The notes beneath the pieces were generated by a model, which worked only from the letters and a program-made list of their open reading frames with translations, had not been told where the DNA came from and made no database searches. A stretch of 64,000 nucleotides of DNA, taken from contig CM075943.1 in NCBI GenBank assembly GCA_038030265.1, positions 32,984,001 through 33,048,000 on the forward strand. The letters are read 5' to 3'. The stretch is from Corythucha ciliata. Taxonomy: Eukaryota; Arthropoda; Insecta; Hemiptera; Tingidae. Made by a program: the position numbers and the translations under genes. This document shows positions 33,002-45,133 of the stretch, one piece after another; within the stretch, counting starts at the first letter, position 1, and the number at the start of each line of letters is the position of its first letter.

Positions 33002-33876
33002 ATAAGAAATTTTGGTCTCTGACGTTTTTTACTGTGAAATTCGGTAAAGTAACGCGATTGGCACCCTTTTTCACCATCAAAATGAATGCAATATATTTAA
33101 AATATTATATTTTTATGTATGGACAGGGTTCGAGGGGGTAACTACCTACCTCAGCCCCAGTGTGACGTACCAGAGCTTGCACGAGGCTACTACATACACT
33201 TGTGAAGCATTGGGGCGGCATATTTTCTCACACATCAACCTCTCACATACGTTTTTGTTTATTTTTTGGTTTATTATATCCGTGTGGCTTGTGCGGGCTC
33301 GTTTTTACTTTCTTCGAGGCGAGTTCTTCGTTCAATCCATAAAAAAGGTGAGACATTTTATCTGCGAACGATTACTTCACGATTACTTAGTTAAAACATT
33401 GTTTTATTACACTTATATTTGTCCCATTAGAGATCACAAATGACCCAGGTGGAATTTGAAAGGCCGATTCAAATAATCTGCCGCGACCATAACAAACTGG
33501 GAGCTTTGTGAATACATTTCCGAAGTTTTCAAGATCTCTACGGAAATTCAAAATTTCAAGTTGCAGAGGTGCGTGTATAAGTGAAAGTTAATAAATGGCG
33601 CATGATTATCGGATTTTTCATTTCTCCCGTGTTTTTTTAATCAGGTCGGGCCGAAAAACTTATGGAGACCAAATTATTGGCTACTTTCAATGAAAAAGAG
33701 AGGGAAGCTCCGTCAAAGTACAGACATCATAGTCAATTACCTAATTTTTATACGTATAATAAAAAAAAATTATTTTATTTTATCAATCACTATCAAAACA
33801 AAAAATATAATAATATTTTGCTTCAGTGTAATGTATAAGCCACCGCAGTATAGGACTCAATGTGAAATAATTACGT
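33002..33876 (-). repeat. copia 5' region (leader and probably LTR), left inverted copy
   Basis: This stretch is matched in inverted orientation by 38,751-39,330 joined to about 35,430-36,006. Both copies lead into the same copia gag start (TGCACCTTCCTCATT), so they are most simply the 5' ends of two head-to-head copia insertions, or one inverted duplication. LTR ends and primer site could not be fixed by eye. Confidence 0.55.
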
Positions 33877-34402
33877 TACACATGATATTGGCAGGAGGGG
33901 CAGAGTATAAAATCACTTGGAGGGAAAACAGAAATTTCGAATTAACTACTTTCAAACATTTTTTTAATGGTTTTATTGATGAATAATTCGTTAGAAATAC
34001 ATCTCATCGTGTTTATGGATGACCACGCTAAAAAAAAAAAAAAAAATCATGTTTCTTCCTCATTCTGTATGTTGAACCACCGGTAGCCATAGTTGTTCAC
34101 AAGTCTGTTCGAAACTCAGTTGTTCGAAATAGGAACGAAATTTAAGGGTGACTACGCGGAAAGGGCGACTTTCTTAGAAGGTCTGCGGCCCATAACCCGA
34201 TGTATAATGAGGAAGAAACATGATTTTTTAAATTTTTTTATTCTGAAAGAGTGGTCAACCATAAACACGATGAGATGTATTTCTAACGAATTATTCATCA
34301 ATAAAACCATTTGAAAAATGTTTGAAAGTAGTTAATTCGAAATTTCTGTTTTCCCTCCAATCGATTTTATGCTCTGCCCCTCCTGCCTGTAACATGCGTA
34401 AC
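33868..34402. repeat. foldback element
   Basis: Ends TTACGTTACACATG and, inverted, TTACGTTACGCATG, followed inward by GGCAGGAGGGGCAGAG on both arms; arms of about 180 bp. It is absent from the paralogous copy in the right arm, so it is an insertion. A perfectly palindromic junction (AATT) leaves a duplication of 0-4 bp possible. Confidence 0.6.
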
Positions 34403-35429
34403 GTAATTCGTCGGGGAAGTTTCGACTCATAATAAACCTTATCACCTTATCATGGAACCTCTAGGAAAGTTTGACATTAGGTCTGTTCGCGGAGAAAAAG
34501 TGTAGGGTAGTGTAGTGTAGTGTAGGGCAGGTTGGGGTAGCTGGTGTAGGCGAGGGCAGCGAGGACTTTTTTTGTTACGCGAACGCTTTCAGAGTAGCCA
34601 GAGTAAATTCTCAAGTTTCTCTACGTAATAATTAGTGTCGGGAAGACCTGATTCGCAATCGACAGGGGCTACTTGATTTTTTGAATCCGTCCGGCTTCAG
34701 ATGAACATTATTTTCCTCGCTTCTCTCTAGAATTCTACATAACCAAAATGTCTTTTCACTCCGGCGCAGCTCGTGTAGTCAAATTAAATCGTTAATTTAT
34801 GAATATGATTATAACAAGTTATGCCTTTGAAGTCGTAAGAGACGTGTTCGACACATTTACACCCTCCAGAGACCACCGTCAAAAGCACACGAGTCGGATT
34901 TGGTTTCTTCCGGGATTAGTCGAAATTGATGACTTGCGGGTGACAAGCAAACTCGAGACACAGGGTACGGTGTACAGCACTTGTGAAACTGTGAGTATCA
35001 CTATCACCCAAGAAAACTTATATTCTGGCCGTTGAGCTCACTACACTGTGTGTGAGTTTTTAAAAGTTTTTGTGCGATTGTGTTCGGTTTACTAGAAAAG
35101 ACTGTCCTTTCTTCTTTGACATATTCGTATTCAATTCAGCCGCGAAAGTTTTTCTGCGATGACTGCAATCTACAACGATCATCGTAGAACAATATCAACA
35201 TGGTTTTCTTTGAAGCTGGCTTCTCCTTCTTTGAGCCTTTACTTCGCCGGGCACCAAGTTCACGAGCCATTATTCTAATCGCTGAAAAAATAAATAAATG
35301 AAAAGGCGAGGGGCTATTCACTTTAATCAACACAAAAAATATCAAAACGAAACGGCAGAAGTTGAAGACTAGGCTCCTCCTCACTTCTTCTAAACATTGA
35401 AAGGGGTGAGGTGGGTTGTAACCTTCTTA
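34403..35429. other. centre of the inverted region, no recognised genes
   Basis: Contains a short TGTAG-rich microsatellite at about 34,500-34,560. Other frames have no family resemblance. Confidence 0.4.
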
Positions 35430-35536
35430 TTTGTTATGAGTCGAATAACCTATGAAAAATCGAACCTCGCTTCCCCATCGCATTATTTCAGATTGAGTCC
35501 TACTGCGGTAGCTTATACATTATACTGAAGCAAAAC

Positions 35537-35764
35537 CAACGATATATAAACCTGGATTGCTCACAGAGGACTGGAGGGGCGTGGAGGGGGCAGGTCGTCC
35601 CCTGGTAAACAATCACCCTGTCCCTCTCCTTGTGTAGTTATGGCAATATGGCACTTATTTTGAAACTCCACCCCTCTCATCCACTATAGGAGCTTATTTG
35701 ATGGCTATTATCAGCTGGTCTTTATCAGCAGTGATGAGCAATCCAGTTCTTTTATATATCGTTG
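35537..35764. repeat. hAT-type MITE, copy B
   Basis: Perfect 8-bp duplication AGCAAAAC (35,529-35,536 and 35,765-35,772). Ends CAACGATATATAAACCTGGA and, inverted, CAACGATATATAAAAGAACT. The uninterrupted paralog near 33,825 shows the single-copy target. Confidence 0.85.
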
Positions 35765-36609
35765 AGCAAAACATTATTATCTTTTTTGTTTCGATAGTGA
35801 TTGATAAAATCAAATAATTTTTTTTTGTACATATAAAAATTAGATAATTGACTATGATGTCTGTACTTCTACGGAGCTTCCATCTCTTTTTCATTGGACG
35901 TAGCCAATACTTTGGTCTCCATAAGTTTTTCGGCCCGACCTGATCAAAAAAACACGGGAGAAATTATGAATCCGATAATTATGCGCCATTTATTAACTTA
36001 CACTTACACTGAAAGAAATTTCGTTAACCATACGGTGGTTGAAAGTTATTTAGTTTCGACAACCTAATTATCATTATAAATGCCAAAAAAGTGTTCCTTC
36101 AACAAATAAAGCAAAATAGCTATACAATTATAGTAGAAACCACGCCAGTGAGTTCAGTCAGATTATCGTTAGGTTCACTATTTAGAGATGGTAAGTTAGC
36201 TGTAAAAATGAACTGGCTTTGAGAACTAAACAGTTCTGGTTCTTTAGCTGAAAGTATTTTACCTTTAACTTTACAGATAGGTGTTCGTTAATATAAAAAC
36301 AGTTAACGTTTACCAAGAAAATAACCTCAACTATACAGATGGTAAAAGTAACCCAAGTTAGTTGTGTGAACTACACTTGGTTGGCGAAGCCATTACAGAA
36401 TTGTTGAATTCTGCTGAACTTGTAGTTTTTAACTAAACGAGATAGTAGATTCATCTAGACCCTAGCTAAGGGCAGTTCATGTGGAGGGGAGGTCTAGGAA
36501 TTTGATACTGCGAGCCCACTGGTTCTTCAGTATAGTAAAAGAAATACAACACGACGACGAGTGTTAGCATCGATAATCCGAATTTGTTTGTGCTTGTGGC
36601 TTGTGCAAT

Positions 36610-36676
36610 ATGGATACAGATGTTAGAGAAATTCTGGAGGCGTGGGGACTATCTTCTTACATTGACACGTTTCGTG
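36610..36676 (+). CDS. SAM-domain-like first exon in CACTA-like element
   Basis: Encodes MDTDVREILEAWGLSSYIDT, FR plus one base, ending at a strong donor (G|GTAAGTGC). The pattern 'xILxxWGLxxYIxxF' is the first two helices of a sterile alpha motif (SAM) domain, a protein-interaction fold. The exon that should complete the domain was not found between here and 37,290, where the sequence contains other AT-rich material, so the gene is probably incomplete or uses a diverged exon. Confidence 0.5.
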
Positions 36677-37289
36677 GTAAGTGCATTCATATGACACACC
36701 GATAATTACATGCCTATCATTTTTGACCCGAAAATAATTTTGAATAAATAAATTTGACGAAACCATATTGATTTTTTAAAATAATATAGGCCTCCTGGGG
36801 CCTTATCCTGTAACGAGATTGAAACATTGCTTGGTAGAAACATTAAAATCTCATTGATGAAATTATGAAAACTGAACGGAAAAATATGATTTTTGAAAAA
36901 AGCAATGTTGAAAAAAGTTAGTGAATAAGGCCCCTGAATTTTTAAGATTTCGAAGGAAACGAAAAATCACTAATTCTTGTCACTATATTATAATTTTTAA
37001 ACAGAAAAATTCTCGATTTTTCGCATTAGTGAGACAAAATCACCACGTTTCTTGGATAGGCTTTGACAACTTTAAAGATTGACATTTCTCTTTCCCCGTG
37101 AAAAACTTTCCGTAGATTTCAAAACTGCCACCACATTTTCAGAAAAGTGCATTTCAAGCTTGGAAAAAGCTGGTTTTTGGATAAAAATACTCTTTCTCGG
37201 AAAAAATATTTGAAAAAATTATAACTCAAAAGCAAATCATGATATGCCATTAAAAAAAAGTGTTTTACTCCATGTTTGGTGCACTTTAG

Positions 37290-37391
37290 CCCAAAAATCG
37301 TGAGGCCTGCAACGATATTGTGGATAACATTAGTCAATCGACAAGCAGCGGAAGTACCGTGTCCATAGAATCTTCTGTAGATAGCGGAAAC
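37290..37391 (+). CDS. candidate serine-rich exon in CACTA-like element
   Basis: Lies between an acceptor (GCACTTTAG, ending 37,289) and a strong donor (GTAAGTGATG). One frame is open for the whole 102 nt and reads PKNREACNDIVDNISQ then STSSGSTVSIESSVDSGN. It is low complexity and matches no family I can name; the support is the splice sites and position downstream of the SAM exon. Confidence 0.35.
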
Positions 37392-37644
37392 GTAAGTGAT
37401 GCTTATCCGTATTAATTTTGATATATAATTAGTAACCAATTCTACTATGTCCGTAGGAGCTCCGACGAATACTCTAGGAGACTCATTCGGGTCGACATCT
37501 TTTAGACGCATTTTCTGGGGCTGGGCTACTGGATCATCAGGCCAGAAAGAGGTTGTGTCACTTAATAATCGACCACCTCCTGAAAGACGACCGACGCCAC
37601 GTCGGACTTGGAATTATTATTATTTTCCTGCGAGGTATTTCTAA

Positions 37645-37785
37645 AGCCCTGTTCACACGATGCAATGTTTGAAGTTATATTGCATGCTGGTTTTTTAAAA
37701 ACATATGTTCCTTGGTAGTGACCGGATGTTTTTAAAAATCCAGCATGCAATTTAGCTTCAAACATTGCATCGTGTGAACAGGGCT
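37645..37785. repeat. 141-bp Harbinger-type MITE (AGCYC family), copy 2
   Basis: Ends AGCCCTGTTCACACGATGCA on both arms (inverted), TAA on both sides. Same length and layout as 592-732. Confidence 0.8.
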
Positions 37786-38039
37786 TAACTCTTGGTTTAG
37801 ACTGTCATGTAGGTTTCTACGAGGTCAGTGAAACTGAGAGAATTGAGTTGTTCAACCTAAATGATTTTCCAAGCCCCATTCCCAATACCTTGAATATCAC
37901 TCCCCGAGGCAATTGATTACCATAAGAGACCCCATGTAGACTAAAACAAATGAAATAAAAATATATATTTAGATTTCAAGATATTTGTGTCAATCGTTCT
38001 TAATTTTCTCGTTTTAGTGATCTCCTTTAGTGAAGCTGA

Positions 38040-38495
38040 AGAAATACGTCGCAATCCCACGTTACCAACACGTTTGGGTGTAAATACTTCACACGAAGGA
38101 ATTGGAACTGAAAAACACGGGTTGGATAAACCATCTGCAAAGTTAAATCTATTATAGTACCAGACAAGTGATAGTTGATTGGACTATTTGTTTCGGCTCG
38201 TTTACCATCATATTTGGTTGAAAGTACATCACACAAGGTGATTGGAACGGAAAAACTCGAGGTGGATGAACCGCCTGCAAAGTTGAATCTACTGTAATAC
38301 CAAATGAGTGATAGTTAATTGGACTATTTGTTTCGGCCCGCTTTCTATCACGTTTGGTTAAAAGTCCTTCGCAGCAGTTTGTTGTAACTGGAAATCTTGG
38401 GGTAGATCAACCATCTAGTGAATTGAATCTACTGTATTACCCAACGAGTGGTAGTTGATCGGACTGATTGTTTCGGCAAGCTTACTATCATGTTT
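38040..38495. repeat. 140-bp subterminal tandem repeats of CACTA-like element
   Basis: Three successive units of 140 bp share TTGGACTATTTGTTTCGGC (starts 38,179, 38,319, and a diverged 38,459) and GTTTGGTTGAAAG landmarks. They end about 250 bp from the element's right tip, where CACTA elements normally carry transposase-binding repeats. Confidence 0.8.
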
Positions 38496-38750
38496 GGTTG
38501 AAAGCACCTCGCTTTACAGGTATCATAACTCGACAATTATGTAGTAGAGTTAACTAAAAGACTGCATAGTTAATTTTACTATCTCAGTGAAGGTTGATTG
38601 AAACAATCAATATGGGCAACCTTACTATATTCGTTCAACAAAAAACGTATAGTAAGAGTGACTATAAGTACAGGAATCTTTATTTTAGCCCGATTTTCAT
38701 ACTGAAGTAACGAGATTCTGGTTGAATTTAACCATACTTTTTTTTCAGTG

Positions 38751-39330
38751 ATATACACGCACCTCTGCAATTTGGAGTTTTGAATTTCCGTAGAGATCTT
38801 GAAAGCTTCGTAAATGTATTCACAAAGCTCCCAGTTTGTTATGGTCGGCAGATTATTTGAATTGGCCTTTCAAATTTCATCTGGGTCATTTATATTCTCT
38901 AGTGGGACAAATATAAGTTCAATAAAACATCGTAATCGTTCGTAGATGAAATGTCTCACCTTTTTTATGGATTGAACGAAGAACTCGCCTCAAAGAAAGT
39001 GAACACGAGCCCGCACAAGCCACACGGAAATAATAAACCAAAAAATAAACAAAAACGTATGTGAGAGGTTGATAAATGAGAAAATATGCTGCCCCAATGC
39101 TTCAGAAGTGTATGTATAGTAGTTTCGTGCAAGCTCTGGTACGTCACACAGGGGCTGAGGTAGGTAGTTACCCCTTCGAACCCTGTCCATACATAAAAAT
39201 TTAATATTTTAAATGTATTGCATTAATTTTTATGGTAAAAAAGGATGCCAATCGGGTTTTTTAACCGAATTTCACAATAAAAAAGCGTCAGAGACCAAAA
39301 TTTCTGATACGTGCACCTTCCTCATTATAA
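38751..39330 (+). repeat. copia 5' region, right inverted copy (distal part)
   Basis: Inverted match of 33,002 to about 33,570, reading on the + strand into CGTGCACCTTCCTCATT, the copia gag start, then losing homology. The proximal part of this copy is at 35,430-36,006, on the other side of the CACTA-like insertion. Confidence 0.6.
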
Positions 39331-40000
39331 ATAGACGGTTCAACGGTTTTTTACATCATACCCTTGGTTATGTTTATGATTATATTGATATTTCTTTGAC
39401 ATCCTTTTTCACATTCAGATGTCTCGAATGTTACAGAATTCTTCCACTATGAATTGTTGTGAAGAACACTTAATATGTGTTATTTTCCATTGAGTTTCCC
39501 TGCTACAGCCACAGTAACAATATACTTGCACTCCTACAGCTCATTCTCTTTTATCTTTGTTTTTTCTTCCTATAGTGGCTCTTTCTAGGATCACGGCTCG
39601 AAAAGCGAGTGCCTTGCCAACTGGAAAAAGGGGAGCAATATCCAAAAGAAGGGTGGAGCTAGCCCTGGCTCAAGGAGGGAAAAGAGACAAAATTAATTGC
39701 TGTTTGAGTAGACGAGGGGAAATTACTATGAAGTTACCCAATAAAGAAGGCCCTAACTGAAGTTGATAAAAGAAAAGGTGAAAAAGAACTATAAGGCTCC
39801 GTCCTACGTGGACAGGAGTCGCGTCATTTCAGCGTTTAGCGTCTTGAGCCCTTTCTGTGGTAAACGCTTGCAGTTTTCTATCTGTGCGTTTTCAATTAAA
39901 ATCTCGCGCCCGCTACAAACGCTACACCCCTTTAAACGCTAAAATCGCGCGGGTACCTGGCCTCGCGTACTTTTCGATAGAAAATCCGATACCTCATAGT
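39331..40000. other. non-coding stretch without recognised genes
   Basis: A frame after an acceptor-like TTCCTATAG (about 39,575) reads ALSRITARKASALPTGKRG but resembles nothing I know. Confidence 0.35.
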
Positions 40001-40013
40001 TACAGAGGGAGTT

Positions 40014-40310
40014 TTTTTTTTTGTTGTTGTTGGGGGCGCCGGGCTTTGAACCCGGCAGGCGCCTAAGCCTCCATTGGGCTTCTACGCCATACCCAGATCT
40101 AACTGTGCAATTCACACCCGTACTACGCGGGCGTTTCGGTCGGTGCGCGGTTTGTTGAACGCACACCGCCGGGAACGCCCACACGAAGCCGAGTGTGCCG
40201 TGTCACAGCTCGCCGCAGCCTTATAGTGTAATGGGCAATAGCTGGATTCGAACCCAGGCCCGCTGAGTTGCGAAGCGAGCATTGTATCCATTACACTATC
40301 GAGGCGCGCC
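40014..40310 (-). repeat. dimeric tRNA-derived SINE
   Basis: A perfect 13-bp duplication TACAGAGGGAGTT flanks the element (40,001-40,013 and 40,311-40,323). On the minus strand it has one tRNA-like module with boxes TAGTGTAATGG and GGTTCGAATCC near its start, a GC-rich middle, a second tRNA-like module with TGGCGTAGAAG and GGGTTCAAAGCCC, then an AAC repeat and an A run. This is a retroposed Pol III SINE with two tRNA-type heads. Confidence 0.85.
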
Positions 40311-40323
40311 TACAGAGGGAGTT

Positions 40324-41933
40324 GCCGAGTTGGGCGGCAGGTCAAGAGAAATGGCTGAGTTGGGTGACGGTTAAAAAATGCCAAAGAAAGGTACAAGTCG
40401 AGTTAGGCGGCAGATGAAACCGATTTCCCAGTTACTTTTGAATTGTGAAGGGAGGAAGATTCTTCTTGATTTGGACTTTTTGTTCTATGTTCAATAGTTC
40501 GAGGGTGTGTTTACCAAGTACTGAAATAAGCATCCATCATCATAATAATAGAATAAGTTGCATTGCTGTTTATGGTCCATTCACAGGCTCTATGTTTTCG
40601 TTGTGCGGCGTCAATGCGTGTATATCCGTCAAGAACTTTCAGTTCCTCGCCTTATTCACTGAACATTTTGACTGGATGCCCTTCTACACCCAAGAAACAT
40701 ACAAACAGATGTGTGAATGGAACATAAAATAAAAATATAAAAGAAGGTAAGATGAAAAGGGTCTCTTAATCGCTCCCCTTTTTAGGGGCTGTCGCCCAAC
40801 TCGGAATTTTCTATAATCCGCCCTTTTGACCATCGCGCAACTGGCCAACGTCCGTTACGTAGAAGCCTCCAGGTCTTGGTAAGGTTGGTTTCTGAATACG
40901 TTGGTTTCTCGTTGGATGAAATTGGAACAAGAAAGGCTCGATGCCCGAAAAAAACACGAAAATTACGCCATAACTCGACGAGGAATGCAAGTCGAAATCC
41001 GATCTATGGTTATTTAATATGTTTTGCCAAAGAATTACGCTCCTCTTCTTTTCTCGAGTGATTTCCAGCCGTCGAACTTTAATTTCTTATTAATCAAGAG
41101 CAGTTTCGGCTCTGGTTCTTAATTCCTTGTCTCATCAAAATCTTCTTCGTGTTCTACAGCTTACCCAGAGAACTGTTCCAATTAGAATAAATGGAAGGGG
41201 TGGCAAGTATTTTTTCATGCTTCAGAGTATTTTTGCTGTCATGCAAAAACTGCATAGCGTGAATCGTGACATCTGCTGCCACTCCACCCCTCCTCTACTT
41301 TTACCAAGTCTTCCTCGGGAACAATTTGTTGGCTAATCTGGCTGTATGCTGGGCGCTAGTCTAGACTATCACGAATAAAATAAATCTTCTTGAGATTGGT
41401 ACTCTCGTCAAGTGCACTAGGCCATTAACTACATGACGTCTTGACATATCAATATTTAATCAAGGGAGCTCTATATTATAGAGCCATGCATGTCGAAATC
41501 ACAAGTAATGGAAAGAAAACGTAGTCTTTTCTCAGGGCTATATTATTTCCTCCGGGACCTTAAAGGGGGAATGTAGGTGCAAAAACTCCCGGAGCTTTTA
41601 TCGGTAGTTATTTTCAATTTTCATTTTACTTGTAAAGTGAAACTGCTATTGATAGTTTCCCGAGAGCTTTACTTTAAAGCTGAGTTAGAGAACGTATAGA
41701 GAGCTAGAGTGAGAGAGACGGATCTGAATTGTTCAATACTGCGTGAAAAACAAATCTCTCAGACAAAAATATTGTCGGAGCAAACTGATAAACATGAAAG
41801 CAGGATCGATAATCACAAGTTTCCTGTCTTCGGTCGCAGCCTGTTTTGTTCATTAAAACAAGTTCAACTTGGGGAAAATAGAAAATTATTTTGTTTTTCT
41901 GCGTACCAGGCCTGCTTTTCCCAACTCATTATT
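40324..41933. other. non-coding stretch without recognised genes
   Basis: Just after the SINE, GAGTTGGGYGGCAG-like motifs recur three times in 40,325-40,415. No conserved coding further on. Confidence 0.4.
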
Positions 41934-42076
41934 TAATCCCAATAAACGATTAATCACGATTAAACTAAAAAACGTTACCAATCATAAATGGGTCATCAAT
42001 GGCAACTTATCAAGTAATTGAAGTAATCTTAATCAATCTAAACCGTGATTGTTTTTGTTGTTAAAAGCGGGATTAA
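41934..42076. repeat. MITE with TTTAATCCC ends
   Basis: Left TTAATCCCAATAAACGATTA and right, inverted, TTAATCCCGCTTTTAACAAC, each leading into AATCACG. It is similar in style to the GGCCC family. TTAA/TAA at the edges. Confidence 0.45.
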
Positions 42077-42408
42077 GTAGTAGTACATGCTTTTACCAAC
42101 AGACCAAAACCCATGGAGGTAGGAACAAATGGAGGGAGTGAAACGCATTTTTCGTGAAGCCGGTCGCCATTACTACACACCATCTGTTATCAGGTCTCAC
42201 CCAACAAAAACATTGACAATTTGATACTTGATCAGTGAAAAAGTGATAAACTCCCCTCCCGTCCTCTCTTGGTCAATGATATTAGTGGGTGTGTAATGGC
42301 GGAAAAACCGGCTTCACCTGTTTCTACATTAAAAAGCCTTTCTCTCTCTCCACTTGTTCCCACCTCCCTGCCAAAAACTATCAAATTTTTTTGGGTTGAG
42401 CATCGCAA

Positions 42409-42851
42409 TGGGGAACTTGCATGAATCTCAGATTGGGTAGAAAAGCATACCGGTGATTTGACCCGTGAACTGAAGGATAACAACGGGAGTTGCAACACGA
42501 TTGGTGCGTTTTAAGATTTTTAAAAAAGGTTCAAAGTTCTTCAGAAGAGGATGGATGGTGCGAGGGGAAATGACGTAAATACTTACTTGTGAAGCATTTG
42601 AGGGAACTCTAAAATTGTTTGTTTACAAATAACATGAAAAATGTCCCCCCATTAAACTCGTCTAACCCCCTCTTCCCCGCATCATCCATTTCAATAAGTA
42701 AGTTTTTACGTAATCGAACCACCACTCAAATTTTTTAAAAATTCCCTAAAAAAGCATCCTTGACTGATTTCAAAGTTTAATGTGAGCAATAGACTTGTGG
42801 AAGAGCCCTCTTTAAGCAACACCACCTTTTGAAAAATGTGCAAGTTCCCCA
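42409..42851. repeat. Spy-type MITE, copy 3
   Basis: Ends TGGGGAACTTGCATGAATCT and, inverted, TGGGGAACTTGCACATTTTT; flanks AA and TT. Inverted orientation relative to the copy in copia. Confidence 0.7.
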
Positions 42852-44897
42852 TTACCACATTATTGAGTATACCGTTCTCGATCCATGTGAAGTAAAATTT
42901 CTAAAAACGTAATCCATTACTGTATTTATTATCTCACATCCACGGTTTTGACTCCGTTTACAAGCTCTTCTATTCTATACGTCTGTGGAGCCTATGCAGC
43001 CAAACAAATGAATTCCTTAGAAAAATGAAGCAGTTTGATAGTTTGCGTAGATAGACTCCACGGACGCACAGCATATAGTTTGTGAACGGGGTCTTGGAAC
43101 AGCATCATGGTAATGATTATCGTAATTTAGGGGCTAGAGTTTTTGCGTGAGAGAAAAAGGCTTTAGTGTTATGATGACATACCGGGCGTTTTATCCGCCG
43201 ACGTGACTGTTTTCCGTCGGCGTCTTCCAACACTGTCAAGTCTATGGTGATGAACATATTACGGCGGATTCCGGGCGGCGGTTCTCGTGTTGTATCGATA
43301 GAACGGAATAATCGTGGGTTTAACGCCCAGTATGTCATACTACTAAATGCACATTGAAACGTTGCGTGCTAATTCGCGGCGGAAAAGTTTTGAGGTTTAA
43401 AATTGAGGTACAAAACAACTCTTTTTTCAGCAGCAAAAGGATTCGCGTTGGTTTGACAAACGCTCAATAGTTCCTATTATTTCAGGGAGACATTGGTGGC
43501 TTTAATAAGTTGAAAGGTTTGTTTCTAATAAATTGTGTCGATCAACAGGACAAACGATTCACCACTCGTTTTCTTCGCATAATTTTGCACTAAAAACGAC
43601 AGCTTTTAAAAGATTAGTTTCCTCTTGTTGTCCTTTGGAGTAGCTTTGAATTGTAAATTTGTTTCTCCCGGTGATCCGGACTCTTATCTTTCTTCGAGGA
43701 GCGGATTCTAGTGTCATTTACAATTTATTGAAAAAAGAAATTGAAAAGGAGTGAGGTAGGCTGTGTAAGGGAAATAAGATATACTAGATAGGTACCTATT
43801 ATTATTGTAAGACGCTATTATACTACTATGCACGTCGATAAATTAACAAACGAATCATAAATTGATTTACTGCACAAATCCGGGGACCTACCCTTGTTCC
43901 ATAGATTAAAAATGCCTTTGATACGTGCACACCTGGATAAACGAGCTGTTTTACAAGAAATAGTAGGACATTCAGGGCCTTCATTTTTCATAACTTGAGT
44001 ATGGCAAACAACCTTTTCTATAGAGGTTTGATAAAGAGAAAAATAATCTCTCCTGTCCTTACTAAAGATTTCGCTCAAGTATTTTTATTTTTATCATACG
44101 AGAATAGGAAAGTTCAAGGAAGTTTAGTGAACTGGACCCATACTTTTGTTGCGTATTTAGGTGACGTAAAATGTATTCAGTTACTGGGTAGACGAGCAAA
44201 TAGTTGGCATTTCTCGTTGACCTTAACGAGATGGCCTTTTTGCTTCTTTTCTAAATGTTACTTAAAAACAAATACAAAATAGTTACAATTTAGACTTTGA
44301 CAATCATTCAAGCACGTGCTACAAATTTTGGTAACGGGCGTGGGCCGTATGATGAAGGTTCATGGTACAAACTTTGTACCATTAAATGAAATGAATGCAT
44401 CAACGGGAGTCAATAGTCGAACGAAGAATTTAATAAGATTTATGTATAAGAGGCAAATACACGAATGGATGCTATACAATTTCGACTCCGGAACTTTGGG
44501 GCTTGACATGAATAGCGTTTTCCATTTACATAAAATTAGGCTCTAGAGCAGTTCATTTCCACTCGTTCTCTCTGAAAAAACTGTTCCAAAATTACTCCCG
44601 GTGCGTTATATTTAGGAGAAGGGGCATTGGGGAAGCTCATTCCACTAAATTCAATGGCGGGCGAGAGTCCATCCCTAAGTAGACAGACTGTTCGCGAGTC
44701 AAGTCGGAGTGGCTGCTACCTGGTTAAGGCTCTATAAGTTCCTACGATTACTGACGGCCCGCCACGTTTGGTTCCCCCCTCCATATGAGGATCAAATAGA
44801 TTTGATAACTCTCAATCGCTGCTCCGGTCATGTAGGTTACACTCACCAGCCAATCACATGCCCTCTCCCGTCTAAAGGATCACATATGGCGGCTATT
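42852..44897. other. non-coding stretch without recognised genes
   Basis: Several medium frames (for example 43,818-44,078 minus and 43,995-44,282 plus overlap each other) with no recognisable family. Confidence 0.4.
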
Positions 44898-44905
44898 GTC
44901 AGTAC

Positions 44906-45133
44906 CAACGATATATAAACCTGGATTGCTCACAGTCGACTGGAGGGGGCAGGTCGTCCCCTGATAAACAATTACCTTGTCCCTCTCCTTGTGTAGTTAT
45001 GGCAACACAACTCTCTTCCCGTATTTACTTTGAAACTCCACCCCTCTCATCAACTTTAAGCTCCACTTGAGCTTATTTGATTGCTATTCTTTATCAGCAG
45101 TGATGAGCAATCCAGTTCTTTTATACATCGTTG
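44906..45133. repeat. hAT-type MITE, copy C
   Basis: 228 bp, same length as copy B. Flanked by GTCAGTAC / GTCAGCAC, an 8-bp duplication with one difference. Ends CAACGATATATAAACCTGGA and, inverted, CAACGATGTATAAAAGAACT. Confidence 0.8.

Larger units (their letters stand above)
36007..38750 (+). mobile_element. CACTA-like (EnSpm/CMC) element carrying a SAM-domain exon
   Basis: It splits the right copia 5' copy: the left copy has CACTTATACACGC where here CACTTA and TATACACGC are separated by 2744 bp. The tips are CACTGAAAG at the left and, inverted, CACTGAAAAAAAAG at the right, with a TA (2-3 bp) duplication. CACTG tips, a 2-3-bp duplication and subterminal direct repeats (38,040-38,490) fit CACTA elements. 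No transposase catalytic domain is visible; two plausible spliced exons are listed separately. A small MITE (37,645-37,785) lies inside. Confidence 0.6.

Noticed and set aside
34500..34560. TGTAG-rich tract considered as telomere-like repeat
   Set aside because: It is irregular and short; an ordinary microsatellite.
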